Positions 1 through 13,422 of a DNA stretch of 64,000 bases are shown here, piece after piece. A program made the position numbers and the translations under genes. Source of the DNA: Labyrinthula sp. Ha (Eukaryota; Sar; Bigyra; Labyrinthulida; Labyrinthulaceae); assembly GCA_015227615.1 (NCBI GenBank), contig JAALGZ010000013.1:1116001-1180000 (forward strand). The letters run 5' to 3'. The notes beneath the pieces were generated by a model. That model did not search any database, was not told where the DNA came from, and saw only the letters and a list, made by a program, of their open reading frames with translations. The stretch's first letter is position 1. Each line of letters starts with the position of its first letter.

Positions 1-3000
1 TTTTCCTTATATCTTAACTAAAACTGTTTAGTCTTGAATTCAAGTAAAAGGAAAAAATATAGAGTTTGGTTAATCTCCCAAAATACTCAAATGCATCGTT
101 ACTTTTTGTACCTATTATGCTTCCCGCAAATTTAGAGATTATTCCGTTTAACAATAAGTGTTAAATTTTACTTACCGTTATTACCTATAAGTTATATTAT
201 TTGACTATAACCTTTAACTAATGTTTATCACGATACGATAAGAAATCCTATAACCACTTACATGCCCTTAGAGCTAGTGAACCGGTTTATAGAGAATAAT
301 CTTCGAGATATCTTTATGAGAATTCATGATATTTCTCCTATAAAACAAATTATACTTTCATATATGCTTTAATCTTAACTAACAATTTTTCTTATATATA
401 TATATTTTCTTTGGGGGACTACTCGAAGGTTAGAAATCCTTCTGTCTTAGAAGTAGAACACAATTGAATTAAAACACTTTCTTGCGTCATATGGGAGGTG
501 AATCCACTAAACCAGTCACCCAAAACGTTTTATTGCTAAAGTAGAAGGGTTTCAGATGCTAGGAAAAATTGTTGGAGAAATTGCATCGTCGAAGTTGATC
601 CTCAAACTGCCGAAACTAATATCAAAGATATGAAACAAAGAAAAATAATTATTCAAGAAAGATTTGGAAACTTAATTAATGTAAAAGTTACACAATATGC
701 TTAGAGACTTTAGAATCAAGGTGTTTTCTGTCGACGAACAAGAACAAACAGTGTTACTTCTATCGCCTGCAACAATATGTCGGAGAATTGCCCTATCGCT
801 TTGAAACTATCACGACTTTACCTCCCATGTAGCCTTCATAGATTAGGACATAGTGCTCTTCACTTTGTCCTCAAGAGCAATTTCAACATTTGCGAATCTC
901 ACAGCGTAGATAATCCAAGTTTTTTTCTTAATTTAAAAATAGTAAGATGCCCTTTTGTTCCTGCCGTGGGTTAATTTGATTACATTTCTTAAGTTAAATA
1001 ATTGGAATTCAACCCTTTTCAAAAATTTCATTCCGATAAGTTAATGTCCTTGAACCTCGAGAAACATTAATATTAAAATTATTCTTTCTAAAAAGTAGGA
1101 ATGACTCAGATTTATAGTTCTTTAGTTTTCTGACAATTGGCTGATTCCTAGTTTTCAATTTAAGAATGTTTCTTTTATTGCTGCGACTTTCCCCAAGAGG
1201 CTATAAGAAAAAACCACACTATTAGGCCCATAGCAAATGTCTTTTATAGGATTTCTGTTGTCTACATTCTGAAAAGCAGCATAGAAACTGTACTTTGTGT
1301 CACAGAGTTTCCATACTTCAGGTGTGAACATATTTACCCACCGTAGCTTTTGTTTCTCATCTCATTAGGAGGAAACATTTTTATTTGAGAAGTTGGTCAG
1401 CTAAGAAAAGTCTAAGACCTCACCCTTTCAACAGTTTTGCTACGTTACTCTCCTAGTTCCAATAACAGTGAGGCAGGTGATGTGATTCAGTTTATCTAAC
1501 CTCAACTTAATCATGAGGTTTATCTGCTAGCAAAACTCATCTATCCGCGTTTCTTAGCTTATATTCTTTGAACTTATGATTTTTACCTAGTTGAAGAACC
1601 TCATCTTCAGGAATTTGAGGTATATTGATGATGAAGTTTATGGAAAGACTCTCTCTCATTCTTTCCCGATAATTTCTGACGGACACTCATGATGTTTCAA
1701 TTTTGGGATAAGACAGGTTGTTGTCTTTAGTTGGCAGCGCCTTGTACTTTCATGTCCATTGGTCATTAAGAACATCAAAGAAGAAGGGCAGCTTAATAGT
1801 CTTGCTGAGATGTAGTTTTTCGAGTTAAACTGCAAAATCAATGAATACATCTTCTAGTCTGGCAATTTTTAAAGCTGGCGGCTCAACTAATATAAAGTCT
1901 ATTCTATGCTAAACTCTCATGCTTTTCACGACTTGCTGCATCTAAGGAGAATCGTTCATATAATGTATTAGTGTAAAACCTTACCAGTGAAAAACCTATG
2001 CAGCACAGAAGGAAACCTTGTAGCAATATAGCCTATAATAGAATAAATCAAGTCTGTGCAAAAAATATTTTACCAGTTTCATCAGAAGAAGGTTTGCATG
2101 CAACACCATGACACACAAATACCAATCTTTCTATTTTCTTTTCCTAGATGTACGAATAATTTTCGATATACATTGTTTGTTCTCTTATTTCTGCTTAATT
2201 TAAGAAAAAAATACAATTAATAACACTTGCAATTCAGCAACAGTATAGTTAAATATAGTACTGATATCAATTTACAAAAAAAAACTTGGAACAGTAAACC
2301 AAGGATAGCTATGGTACCCCAGACTTTATTTGTGCTTATCTAGCGCAAGAATAAAAAGACTAGTGGTAACTTCTTAGGGTGTTATACGTAATTATTAGAA
2401 TTCAGGTCAAAGACGCTAGGACAGTATACTTGATTAACTTAATTCAGTTCATACGTTTTCGTATTTGTCCTCATCAATCTTTGTACTTTACATTCCATGA
2501 AGCACCGGCCAAAAGGTTGCGATATTTCCAAGTAAGCCTCGAATGATCAAGTTATTTAGGATTTTGGTGGAATATCTCCATATACAAATCAAAGATATTT
2601 TCTTCAAAAGAGAGAATTCTAGACCCTTTACCGACCCAGTGTCCATTTAGATGAAACTTTTTCCAAAATCTTCCATATAGTCAATATTCTCGAATCTAGC
2701 GACAAATATATTTATTTAATCTAACGCAGGACATTTCTAACCAGTGACAACCATTTTTTCCAAGAAAACTCCTGTAGCTTGTATCTTCTTAAAAGATAAG
2801 TACTTTAGAGCCAGAACTCTATGACTAGTTGCAATTATGTCATCTTAGATGGTGAACTGACAAATGACGCTGCCATTTTGCAATCAGCCACATACCCCGT
2901 AATCATTTCAGACAGGCATAAAAAAAGGTGTAAAAAATATTACTAGCTAGCTTCCAATGGTAATAGTTATACCTTGCTTAGTCTTATCAAAATGACTGGT

Positions 3001-3844
3001 TTACTTAAGTATCTTGATTTAATGTCACTTAAGAACTCTGATCTAGAGTGACAGGTTAATTTTCTTAACCTTTTATTTCTTTTAACTGCTTCCTTAAAGA
3101 AGCTTATTAAGCTTAGATTTGCTAATTGAGGCCTTCTTGCTGTTGTCCAGAAACAAAATGTTTATTTCTAGTATAACAGCTCGGATCTATTAAAATACTG
3201 GAGCACAAGATCTAATTACATGGAAATAATATACTAACCAAAGTCCCTTGGTAAAAAGTGGGTTCTTAGTTTAGTTATTTTTTCTGCAAGTTAAAAGTAG
3301 GGTGCTTTATATAAGTTCTCCTATATCTAACCTGTAAACCACAGAGAAAACGCAAAAGAAAATAACCTCTCTTCCAAGAGAACTAGAAATGATCTCAGCT
3401 AGATTATTTGCTCCATATATTACTTCAACCAGGAAATGTAGTTTTGTTACTTTTTTCGGTGTCATTGATTAGTCAAAACTATTAATCAGCATTTGTCATC
3501 TAGAAATGAGTTCAAATTACTACATGCCTCAAAGTTCTTCAAAATAGACCAAAAATAAAAATTTTTTCTTACTTAACCCGACCACTTAAAAAAAATTCTC
3601 AAGGTTGCAAGAGTTATAGATATAAGACTTCGATTTATACTACAAAAACAACTTTTTACTTCTCTTCTGGATTTCAATGCAATAAACTTTCACATTATAA
3701 ATTTGCACTAGCGAAAAAAAAAAGTCAAAGAAGAATTAGAAAGTTACTAATAGAAAAAACTCAATGTATACTTCTATCCAAAAAACAATATAAGAAGAAT
3801 ACGAATATGAGACTTTTAAAATGCTTCATAGGTGTTTTACTTGA
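1..3844. other. Intergenic region, no gene seen
   Basis: I see no supportable gene here. Open frames are short (at most about 65 codons), lack protein-like composition and overlap on both strands. A short TA microsatellite lies near 394-410. The stretch is AT-rich throughout and lies downstream (3') of the membrane-protein gene that ends at 3845. Confidence 0.6.
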
Positions 3845-5356
3845 CTAATTTGTGTTAATAAAATGTTTCACGTTGTCATTATCTGATTTCTTAGGTGATA
3901 ATCCTGAAACTCCCTTAATTAAACAAAATTCCATAAGAAGCCTGGGTATATATATTCCCAGCTTGAATACACTCATCAAACAGTACTTCAGCGCAATTGA
4001 ATCCTCTTCATCTCCATAAAAATAGAATTTATCTTTGAATACACCGCAGGCAAGAATAATACAATAAATCCCCATAAATCGAAATAGCCATTTATTCAAA
4101 TGGACAACTAGGCGGCAAGTTTTAAACGAAAAGTGTTCTGTTCCAAAATTCTGTTTGTCGAGGTAAGCGCCTAATCCCATACCTGTTAGTCGTGTGCAAA
4201 GCGAAATTTGCGTCATCGAAGAGTCTTTTATACCTGTTTGCTTCAATACTTTAACTACATTGGATAGAAAAACAGTATTTGAGAATAAAAAGATCAGGTA
4301 AACAAGTGTATCAGTAGACATGAGAAGAATTGGGATTACTTCAAAATATCCAACAGGTCTTTGCAAATAATATTGTATTACTGCAAAACCTAGGGCAGAA
4401 TATACGTAACAAAAGTAATATGCAGAACCCTTAAAGAAGTCATCATCACAAAAACGGAAGAAAAGATCTAAACAGCCAATATTGAATAAATTCTTGTTTG
4501 AAAAACACTTTCTAGCACAAAAAAACCAATAATAACCACATAAAAGAGTTCCAAAGAAGAATAATGAAGCTTCAACACCAAGAAACAAAAAACCAAGGTT
4601 AGTTTTATACTTTCCATCTGTTAACCAAAAATAGGTATCATAAGCAGTCAAATTGAAAAAAAATGAAGCTGATAAATAAATGTTTTGGTAAAAAAAGAAT
4701 TTCAAAATGAAGATCCTAGGAGCAGTTTCTTTTGAAATTTTTATTCTTTTCAATGCATTTCTTGAGGTATAAATATTAAGTCCAGTGAAAACGATCAAAC
4801 ACCAGCTTGTAAGTACATCACTCACCTCATAGCAAAACTTAAACTGATTTTTATCCTCGCACTCATCTACTTCAACAGCTACTGCTTCATCAAAGTTCTT
4901 AATCTCCTCATACACATCTTCAAAAAACTCAAGGCTAGTGTCTAGGAATGGAATGCTTCCTTTTCCAATCGGGTAACCGAAATGTGAAATGTACATGTTT
5001 GACCCGGCAGGTCTCTTTGCAACATTAACTACTGCAATAGCACCGAGACTTTCTAGGTTCAAATATGACTCTTCAGGATAACAATTTTTAGATTCAATTG
5101 AGTAAACGAATACAACCATCCCAGCAACTTCTGGCGCAATTGAGTTCTTCTCGCAGGGATCTTCACTGCTAAGAAGAACAGTGGCATTAGAAGATAGCAG
5201 ACACTTAGCAGAGAAAGAGCCTATTAAATGAGAAAATCGAGTTGTTCTGTATGGTCCAAGAACGGTGTTGCCCTCAGGTAAGGTAATTGTAATACCAGCT
5301 TGAACAGAGGACAGGAAGATGAAGAACAGTTTCAGTAGCATGACTCTTGAGTTCAT
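3845..5356 (-). CDS. Membrane protein: signal peptide, PA-like lumenal domain, seven TM segments
   Basis: Intact single-exon frame of 503 residues ending in TAG. I chose the ATG at 5356; a TTG five codons upstream is in frame but is an unlikely eukaryotic start. Residues 1-20 form a signal peptide (hydrophobic MLLKLFFIFLSS core). Residues about 20-165 look like a protease-associated (PA) type extracytoplasmic domain, with a hydrophobic GMVVFVYS strand, a GAIAVVNVA strand and conserved-looking cysteines. The C-terminal two thirds hold about seven hydrophobic segments, for example around TSWCLIVFTGLNIYTS, ILKFFFYQNIYLSASFFF, FLFLGVEASLFFFGTLLCGY and MGIYCIILACGVF. The tail is short and polar. 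The architecture, a secreted ligand- or protein-binding domain followed by 7 TM, resembles a receptor or sorting receptor, but I do not recognise a named family. It has no close neighbour genes, so context does not help. The function is unknown; the membrane topology is well supported. Confidence 0.8.
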   Translation of the reverse strand: MNSRVMLLKLFFIFLSSVQAGITITLPEGNTVLGPYRTTRFSHLIGSFSAKCLLSSNATVLLSSEDPCEKNSIAPEVAGMVVFVYSIESKNCYPEESYLNLESLGAIAVVNVAKRPAGSNMYISHFGYPIGKGSIPFLDTSLEFFEDVYEEIKNFDEAVAVEVDECEDKNQFKFCYEVSDVLTSWCLIVFTGLNIYTSRNALKRIKISKETAPRIFILKFFFYQNIYLSASFFFNLTAYDTYFWLTDGKYKTNLGFLFLGVEASLFFFGTLLCGYYWFFCARKCFSNKNLFNIGCLDLFFRFCDDDFFKGSAYYFCYVYSALGFAVIQYYLQRPVGYFEVIPILLMSTDTLVYLIFLFSNTVFLSNVVKVLKQTGIKDSSMTQISLCTRLTGMGLGAYLDKQNFGTEHFSFKTCRLVVHLNKWLFRFMGIYCIILACGVFKDKFYFYGDEEDSIALKYCLMSVFKLGIYIPRLLMEFCLIKGVSGLSPKKSDNDNVKHFINTN

Positions 5357-5978
5357 GAGTTTACAAAGCAATTATACTTGATTAATATATGATATCTCCT
5401 TAAAATTGTGCATGGTATTTAAGAAAAATAAGAGAGTATGGTTTGGTTGGCAAGGTAGAAGTTAGTAGCTGTATATTAGTTTGTTTCTCTCTTTGTTTCT
5501 ATGAGATAGTTGGGATTATATTGGGATTGTGTGCACTGTTTTGGGAAGTTTCCAATTCGTTACTCACTTAGAATTATACTTCTGTTATAGAAGAAAATGG
5601 GTTTACTAGGAAGTGTCACTTTATTTCCGATTGTTGTAATAACTGAGCTGACTTGATTATGAAATAAACGTGCATATTTGTGCAGTTGTGGAATTTATGA
5701 TTTATGGGAACTGATATTATGTGTACACGTCATTAAAGGTGACTTAGGAGCAGTGAAATATAACCGTTAGCAGTGGTAATAAAAGTTAAGTTTGAGATAA
5801 AGAAAGTCTTCGTTCACTATTTACTGTTTTTGGAGCTATATTTGGATACTTTACTGTCAAGAATACGCTTTACTGCTTATAATTTCTTTACGTTCACACG
5901 TTCTGGTTGCGCACGTCTTGTTTATTTTTGTTTATCTGGACGGAAAACCTCAATATGTTATAGAAGAAAATTGGCTCG

Positions 5979-7008
5979 GATTTTTTGACTCTGGAGTCAG
6001 ACAATCCCCGCGATCTCATTGGTCAGATCGATTTCCCAAAATTTTTTTTCATCATACTTCGTCTGAACAATCGATGCGCAGAACAATAATTTCCAATACT
6101 TGGACAAAAAAGAGAGGGGACAGGGGACAAAGTGAAGTGTATTAGAAAATACCAAATACATATTAATAGTAAAGAACCATTAAAATGTGAAGTTGTTTTA
6201 TCCTAGCGTAGCGGGGAGCCTTTCATGCCCCCTGCGTCTTTAGAAATGGTCCCCATGACTCGGCCCTCCCTCCCCACTCGGCCCTCGATGAAGATGAAGA
6301 TGGATTTAAATCTTTTTCCATAGCTTGAATACAGAAACCCTAAAATACGTGTAGAAGTTAATGAGTAAATATACGAAGTGACATTATTAAAAGTTTAAGA
6401 CAAATAATTTTGAAAACTGATATTCAGAAGACTTAGATTTTTGTTAAAATTAAAATTTAAAAATTAAGTGGATTCGTCATCTAATCTAGGTGCAAGTTTT
6501 TTTATCCAAAATATCTTTCTTTTTTTTCTTGAAATATGCATCCTTGAGCCTCATCCCTTTCCTTCCAATAATCCTGAACCTTGACCTTTTCCTTGAATAA
6601 ATCCTGCATTTTCAGCCCTCTGAGCAACACTAAATCTTCTTCAATATTTACCTTTTGGTTTTAATGATTCTCTTCTTGCACTGAATTTTGTTCAATCGTT
6701 ACCTTTTCTGTTTCCTGGCTCTCTTCTTTCACTCAAAATTCTTCAATATTTTTAAATCTTGTAAAATGTTTTAAATCTTCTTAAATCTTGTAAAATCTTG
6801 TTCAATCTTGTATAATCTTGTTCAATCTTGTAAATTATTGTGTTTTCGGGGTCCTAGCTTTGTCCTGTCCTGTCTTTCATCATGCAACTGTCATGATTTC
6901 AAATTTTTTATCTTGATTTTGTTGGTTTGATTTGCTCAAAAAAAAATTGGGCAATTAAGAATTCGGCCAATGAGATTTAGGAGTATCTGAATCCGGAGTC
7001 AAAAAATC
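5979..7008. mobile_element. ~1 kb element with ~72-bp imperfect terminal inverted repeats
   Basis: The left arm 5979-6050 begins GATTTTTTGACTCTGGAGTC and recurs as the reverse complement at about 6937-7008 (GATTTTTTGACTCCGGATTC). The match continues through ATCTCATTGG and ends in CCCAA followed by a T-run, at roughly 70-75% identity by eye. This suggests an old non-autonomous DNA element; I cannot define a target duplication or assign a superfamily. The interior is unusual: a GC-richer patch near 6208-6290, two diverged ~50-bp direct repeats (about 6637-6684 and 6691-6738), and a 10-bp minisatellite. A minus-strand stretch of 53 codons (6502-6660) reads like decayed coding sequence with charged, coiled-coil-like composition, but I recognise no transposase. 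Confidence 0.55.
6753..6834. repeat. 10-bp minisatellite, consensus AAATCTTGTN, about 8 units
   Basis: Consecutive decamers read AAATCTTGT plus one variable base, with the best-preserved units at 6782-6830. It lies inside the inverted-repeat element at 5979-7008. Confidence 0.75.
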
Positions 7009-10000
7009 TTTTTCGGAAGAAAATTTACTCCAATAAATTTGGTTCCAAGATTGAATCCTCAAATAGACATGATCAAAAACAAGCAAGAGATATAATCACA
7101 AAAGAAAACATAATTTAATCAATATTCAAGTAGTGCATCTTATTGTGAATGATTTATTGAAGAAGTAAGCTGAATCAAGATAAATATACTTCGGTTATAC
7201 TATGCCTTCAAAATTATTTCTTCACAGATTTGAATCAAGTGGAATATGGCAAGATGTTTCTTCTCACGTCAAATTCTAGATGTTGGATCAGATGAAGAGC
7301 AGATGAGCAAAGATTTCAAGGTTGGGGTTAGGTTCAGGGCTATTGAGATACAGAAGAAAAGTAGTTCTTCTACTTCAATACGTGCATACATTGATCTTTG
7401 CCCAAAACAGTTCTCTTGAAAAAAATTCGTAGCAAGAAAAATCCACAAAAAAATAATCAGTAACATGCAGCCGCCCTATGACTCCAAATAAATTGTATGT
7501 ACTCTGGAAACTATTAATTCCTATGCTAGAAAGTAAAAGTGCTGCGATCAAGTGATACGAATGTTCCTTAGTTGAATTATGGTCCTGGTCGTCAATTTTT
7601 AGGTGAAACATATGAAACCTTGGAACTAGAAGGTAAACGAATTCAAAACAGTTTTCGGCGACTTAGAAAAAAGAAAAAAGGCCACTGGTTTGTCCGTCAA
7701 CCTAAGACTTATCGGCAATCACAAGAACTCGATTTGACTCGTGACGAAAGAAGAGTCATAAACCGATACAAACACTTGAAAGATTGCTCAAGATACTTAG
7801 CTAGAACCACTTCTATCTTAATGTATAGTTTCGAAATATTATCATTAAGTCTCAAGTTAATTTTCTTGACATCTTCTAAATATCCCAACTCCCGAATACA
7901 TCAATCGACTTTATCTCCTGTTTGTTTTATTCTAATTAGATTGATTCTTAGTTTTCTAAAGCACTACCATGACATAAATGTAACTTTTCCTATGATCTTT
8001 ATTAGGATAACTTGGGCAACTTAGTGCTGTCTCATATTCCACAACTGTCTACTAAATAAGTGACATAAACCAAAATAAAACAAAAGGAATCATTCAAAGA
8101 CTGTCCAGAAAAAATATAGTGCTTTATCGCCTAAACTTCTTAAAAACAAATCATTACTGCAGAATTTTGATCCGAGGGTGAGTGATACAGATACATAATT
8201 CCTCTTGATAGTACATTCTGATTTCCTCTGTTTTAGTGGGAAGTGCAATGGAAACACATAGAAATGACACAGAAGAAAAGTTCAAGAACATGATTCGGCT
8301 TAGTGAGGCTAATAATACCGATTTCTTTTCTGGTAAGAGATAGGGTTAGGCAAGAGGGCATATGAGTCAATACAGAAGAAAATTTCAGTACTATTTTGAT
8401 GTTGAATTAGGTTTAGTCTTACTTGACTACATATGCGTGAGCACTTTCTCTGAGCCTTACCCTTCTTGGGGTATTATTTTCTTGAAAGCTGCTTGTGTGA
8501 AAGAGATGACTTGATGTCGGAGAAAATGCCACCAGTATGTTCTTTCAATTAACCCACCAGGCGTATTACCGCTGTATAGACTTCCTTATGCCCCTCTCCA
8601 CGTCCTTTTATCTTTTGGTACAGCTCTGTATAAGCTGACAGTAACTGGGCATATCGACCAGAGCATTTTCTTACCGTTTTCATAACTCTAAAAGATGGGA
8701 CTTTGACTATAGCTCCAACACATCGTGACAAATGGTTGATACTGGTACTAGTTCCCTAAAAACCTCCTTTTATATTTGATTTCTGCAGAAATTGCACCTT
8801 GGAAATATATTGGATTATGATATGTATACTTCTTTTCCTTCTCGAAACAAACTATTGTGCAAAACCTGTATAGTATATTGATGCTGCCCCATACATCACC
8901 ATTACATCCTGGAAATCAAATTCCATCGGCCTCGCATAATTCCAAAAGATGCTCTATTGTTACGGGAATCGTTTTTTCAGAAAAGATGTATTTTGAGTCT
9001 TCATACTTCATGTTTATCAAGCAAGTAAGAAATTTAACGAATTCTGGATTCATTATTTCATGAAAGTCTCTAGATACTTCTCTCGTATCTGTAATCAGTG
9101 TTTTTTTTGTCTTGGACAATATAAAATGGTAACTTATTTCAACCATTTGAGAATGATATTTGAATAGTTAATAAGTGCTTTAGTTCCCAAGTTTCTGTTT
9201 TAGGCACCAACGCTTTCGATCTTGGCATAAAAATTTCAACCGTTTGAGTAGGTTTATGAGGAAATGTCACAAATCTCGATATGCGCGCCCAGTATGTATT
9301 TAATTTTGTGTTTATAAAACTTCTTAGGTAGTTCTATTGCTGTCCCTATGAATATGTCACAAACATCCATTGAAGGTAATACTTAAGGTTAACTGCAGAA
9401 TCAAAGTCATAGAACTACTGACTATCTAATCTACCACTAAGCTCAGCCAAGTTACCTGATCTCAAATGTTTACAGGTTTTATTAAGAATCTTGATAAAAT
9501 ACTTAATATGTTTAACGTAGTTTATACCAAGTTTCCTGACGGCCTCTATGGTTTCTGTACTGACCTGGGTCATAGAAACGAACGAGTTATTCATTCAAAG
9601 ATCACCTAGACAATGAAGAGCTTCAAAATAATTTTCACTATCGATGAAGTTACAACCGAATTTTATGGCGCACGTAAGGCAATTTAAATCCATGAGAAGT
9701 ACATAAAATAAATGGCACATGTTGTTTCCAGGGTAGAATGTACTTGGATGGGGTCTTGAGAAATTTTCGCAATTTATTTTGCAGTATCTATTGAAATGTA
9801 ATTCCTTGTGTAGTTATCCTTCCCTTCTTTGCTTTTTTAGAGTATAGTTAAAAAACCTACTGTATCTAAGCAATCTGTTTCAAATTTTCTAGAATTCATC
9901 ATGTTAACGTGTTTAGAGAATCTTCTTTCATTTCTAGTTTTCTTCTTCATACGTATAAGAAATTCTCTGTTAAAGTATAGCCCCTAAGTCTTTAAAGAAC

Positions 10001-13000
10001 AGTTACAGCGGCATTTTATCCTGAAGTGCCAGCTAACCATATTATTTCAGTAAAATAAAAGCCTTGATCTATTAGCTCTCCAAGCACTTCCTTGTCTTGG
10101 TATTTTGTTTGAAGTGATACCCTTCGTGTCCGACGCAATTTACCTGGAAGACATATCTTAAAATATTTGAATCATAGTTAATGTTAAAAATTAAATATAT
10201 GCCTATATATGTATCTACAAAATATTTCACTTCAATTATTTATCTTTCCACTTAAGTTGAATTTTCTTGAGTATAATTTTATAAATCCAGTAGTAGGCAC
10301 ACAGTCTTTGCAAAAATTATACTGCAAGAACTTGACAGTTTCTTCAACTATTTCCGCTGATGTTTCTCTCTCCGTTCTTACCATTCATCGTTTTCATAAG
10401 TGTTCCTCCATCTGCGAGGTTTTTCTATTTTGGGCTTGTTGGTATAAGATTAACCGGTTTCCCTTTTTCTTGAACTTTGTCCAAGTACACGTATTTGCAA
10501 TGTGACCTTTATGTATTCTAACCTGTCTACTTACCTGAGACCAATTACCACGGAGTCAAAACCCCAAGGAATTTTCGTGCTTATTATTTAGTAATTAGAA
10601 GATAAAATTATTTGTTCTTTAGAGAGTGCAAAATTAGAAGATCAGGAAATCTTAATTAGTACCGGCAGCTTCCTAGTAGTCGAACTATATTGTCTTATTA
10701 ATGAAGCGTAACAAAACCGGTCAGCTTCGATTCTTCTTCTAATATCGGTCGTATAGAAACTTTTAGCTCTTGTCCATTGATAATTATGTACAAGCACTAA
10801 AAAAAAATCTTACCCAGTGGTATATTACCAGCAATAATATGGAGTAACTCAAAATAAATATCCAATACGCAATATCTCAGATTTTGCCATCATGATAAGA
10901 TATATAAGTACATTTAAAAGTGCTAGGAATTAAATTGATACTAAAAGGCGTATAGATACTATAAAGCTTCCCCTAACTTTCTTTCATAAAACAACTTTAT
11001 GCAGCCAGTATAAAATATAAAAGCAGTTCGAAATGTCTATGCGAAGCATAAACCCTCAAAAGCAGCCCATAACACATTCCTGCAAATACGCTGATCTATG
11101 TTAGAAACTCCATTTCAAAAGTATTTTCAATAATTAGAGTTCAATAAAATTAAAAGTAAGTCTGGACACAGACATTTCAACAATTGGCCCAGAAGCTATT
11201 TCTGAAATATTTAAGAAAGAATAAATAGTGTTAAATAGTCACAAAATAGCCGCAAAACAACCTCCATACTTTATTAAACCTGTGTTATTTTCTGTTTCTC
11301 GAATTTCTTTGTCACAGTATCTTCTAACCTACTAATGGTATCAGTGCTATGCTGAAAATTTTAAGGAACATAGACAAAGCCATGCTAAGACGATTGCAAA
11401 AACACATCCTTAGAATCCATTTAGAAGCCAGGAATGTTATTTTAAATGATTTGCCAGCTGATTCAAGGGAAACGAGTCCAAGGTAGCCTCAATTTTATAT
11501 TATCTACCATTTACTTATCTTCCTATTGATTTCACCAATCATATTACTGAACCTAAAGTGTAGGTAATTATTCTGGATGCAGAAATACAGGTTCAGAAAA
11601 CTAAGATATACTTTTGGGAAAGATAAACAAATATCTGAAGAACAAACATAACATTGGATCTGCAACTGTAGAACAGCAATTCAACACTACTTACTAGCTA
11701 TTTATTACAGGCAGAGAAGCAATACTAAGTTGTCATCTAGAGACGACATCATAGTGTGTTGAGAGGTTCCTGTATTTTACCAAAATAGTGTACCAGTTAA
11801 TACTGTGGAAGGACAACATATACCATTAACGTTTATACTGCAATAGAGTTTATGAAAAAAAAATATTTACCGTTTCTACCTTCTATTTCTTTTAAAATCA
11901 TGGGTAGCTTAGCGCATATAGTTTTGTCACAGAACATTCTATGATGGTACGGGGACGAAAATCTTTTGTACTCTGCTAGATATATTGCGCCAAAAGGCGG
12001 GTGTGTATTATTTGCGCCACTAAGCAAATCAAGAAATTAGTGCGTTTTAATTTTCAAAATTATGTAGATGTTACTCAGTGTTCGGATAATTTGAAAATAT
12101 CGATCTGAAGTCTTTTTCATGCATAAATATTGGATCAATCCATAGTTGCTATATCAAAGTACCTAAGTCTCGAGATATTATATTGGAATAATGTCTACAG
12201 TTTTCGCTGGGATTTGCCACTGTTCTTGTCAAATTATAATGATACCCTAACTTCTTAAGTCGAGGGAAAAAATTTAGAATAAGGTTTTAAAACCTCTTCT
12301 TACAAATAATTGCATTGTCAGAAGCAAAGTTTCCAATTTGGTTTAATTCTAAGCCATGTTTTAACGTTCTTTCTCGTTTTTGCTGCTAGTCTTGTTTTAT
12401 TATATAATATAGCTTTAATTCACTTAATTTTCTTTCATTTAGAATAAATTTAATAGTTGGTGTTTGGGTCCAGGGTTGGCTCTCCTCTGTTCCTAAGAAT
12501 GCATTAGGTTCTTCCCAGAGATCTTAAATCAAATGCCATACTCTAGTTGAATGAACAATATGCTCATTAATATTTAAGAGCCGTTGAGAACTGATGATAT
12601 TTATTTGTGATAATATGTGCTTCGATATAATGAAAAATTCTTGCAGCTGGACAATATCCCAGGCTCAAGATACGAATAAATCATTGTGAAATTGGTAAAA
12701 TACTCATTATGTATTGTTTATTGTTCCCAGGGTTTTTATACCTTAAAATATTATGCTCTCTCAAGTTACGAAGAATAGCTGCCTAGTTATTGAATAAGAT
12801 AAAATATGAGGTTGGTACATATTCTACACGCGAAATAAGATGGACGGCTATTGCTTAGTGATGGTAGGTAGAGGGCTCGAGATTGCCTAACCCCCCCTAT
12901 CTAAAACACCTACCGGTGACTCAGTTTAATAAGTTGAAACCTTAAAATTCCCGCTGGACTTTTGAGCAGGAAGTTTTAGTTAATAACTCTCTGCAGAGAC

Positions 13001-13422
13001 AAGCATTTCCATCTAATTACGGTTATACCCTCATTTTAAATTACTGGACTGGGTATCAACTAAGATGACTTAAAAGGATAGTGGCCCCACTTAATTATTA
13101 TTTATAATGTCCGAAAAAAACCTTTATCCTTAAATTTAGAAATAAAATGTCTCTCATGCTTTGTTTCCAGTTGTATTTAGTATCCACGTTTGACCATACT
13201 TAATTTATAATAGGATATGCCTAAGAACTTGGTAACTTGATTTCCAAAATGATTTGTTTTGCTGCATTGAGAGTTTTCAGTTCTTAAATTGTGTGAAATA
13301 CTTTTTCTACAACAAAATTTGTACTATTTTCCATTTTCCGTTAGTTTAACTGCTAGGTTTCAGCAAAGTTACATTGTTAGTAAATTTCTGTAGTGGTTCT
13401 CAGTATTCTACATTAATAACTA

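Noticed and set aside
7572-8024. 150-codon open frame on the + strand
   Set aside because: It begins with TTG, has no ATG in its first two thirds, and its sequence shows no domain; basic then hydrophobic composition follows local base bias.
7324-8360. GGGTTAGG words suggesting telomeric repeat
   Set aside because: Only single copies occur, with no tandem TTAGGG array.
8916-9146. 76-codon minus-strand ORF with fairly protein-like composition
   Set aside because: Short, isolated, no recognisable motif and no adjoining exon I can justify.
10525-10560. CTACTTACCTGAG resembles the 5' end of U1 snRNA
   Set aside because: No U1 stem-loop I sequence or credible Sm site follows; the match is limited to the 5' splice-site-like word.
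12863-12914. GGTAGGT/ACCTACC hairpin as a transposon end or terminator
   Set aside because: Arms are only 7 bp with a 38-bp loop and no flanking duplication or gene.
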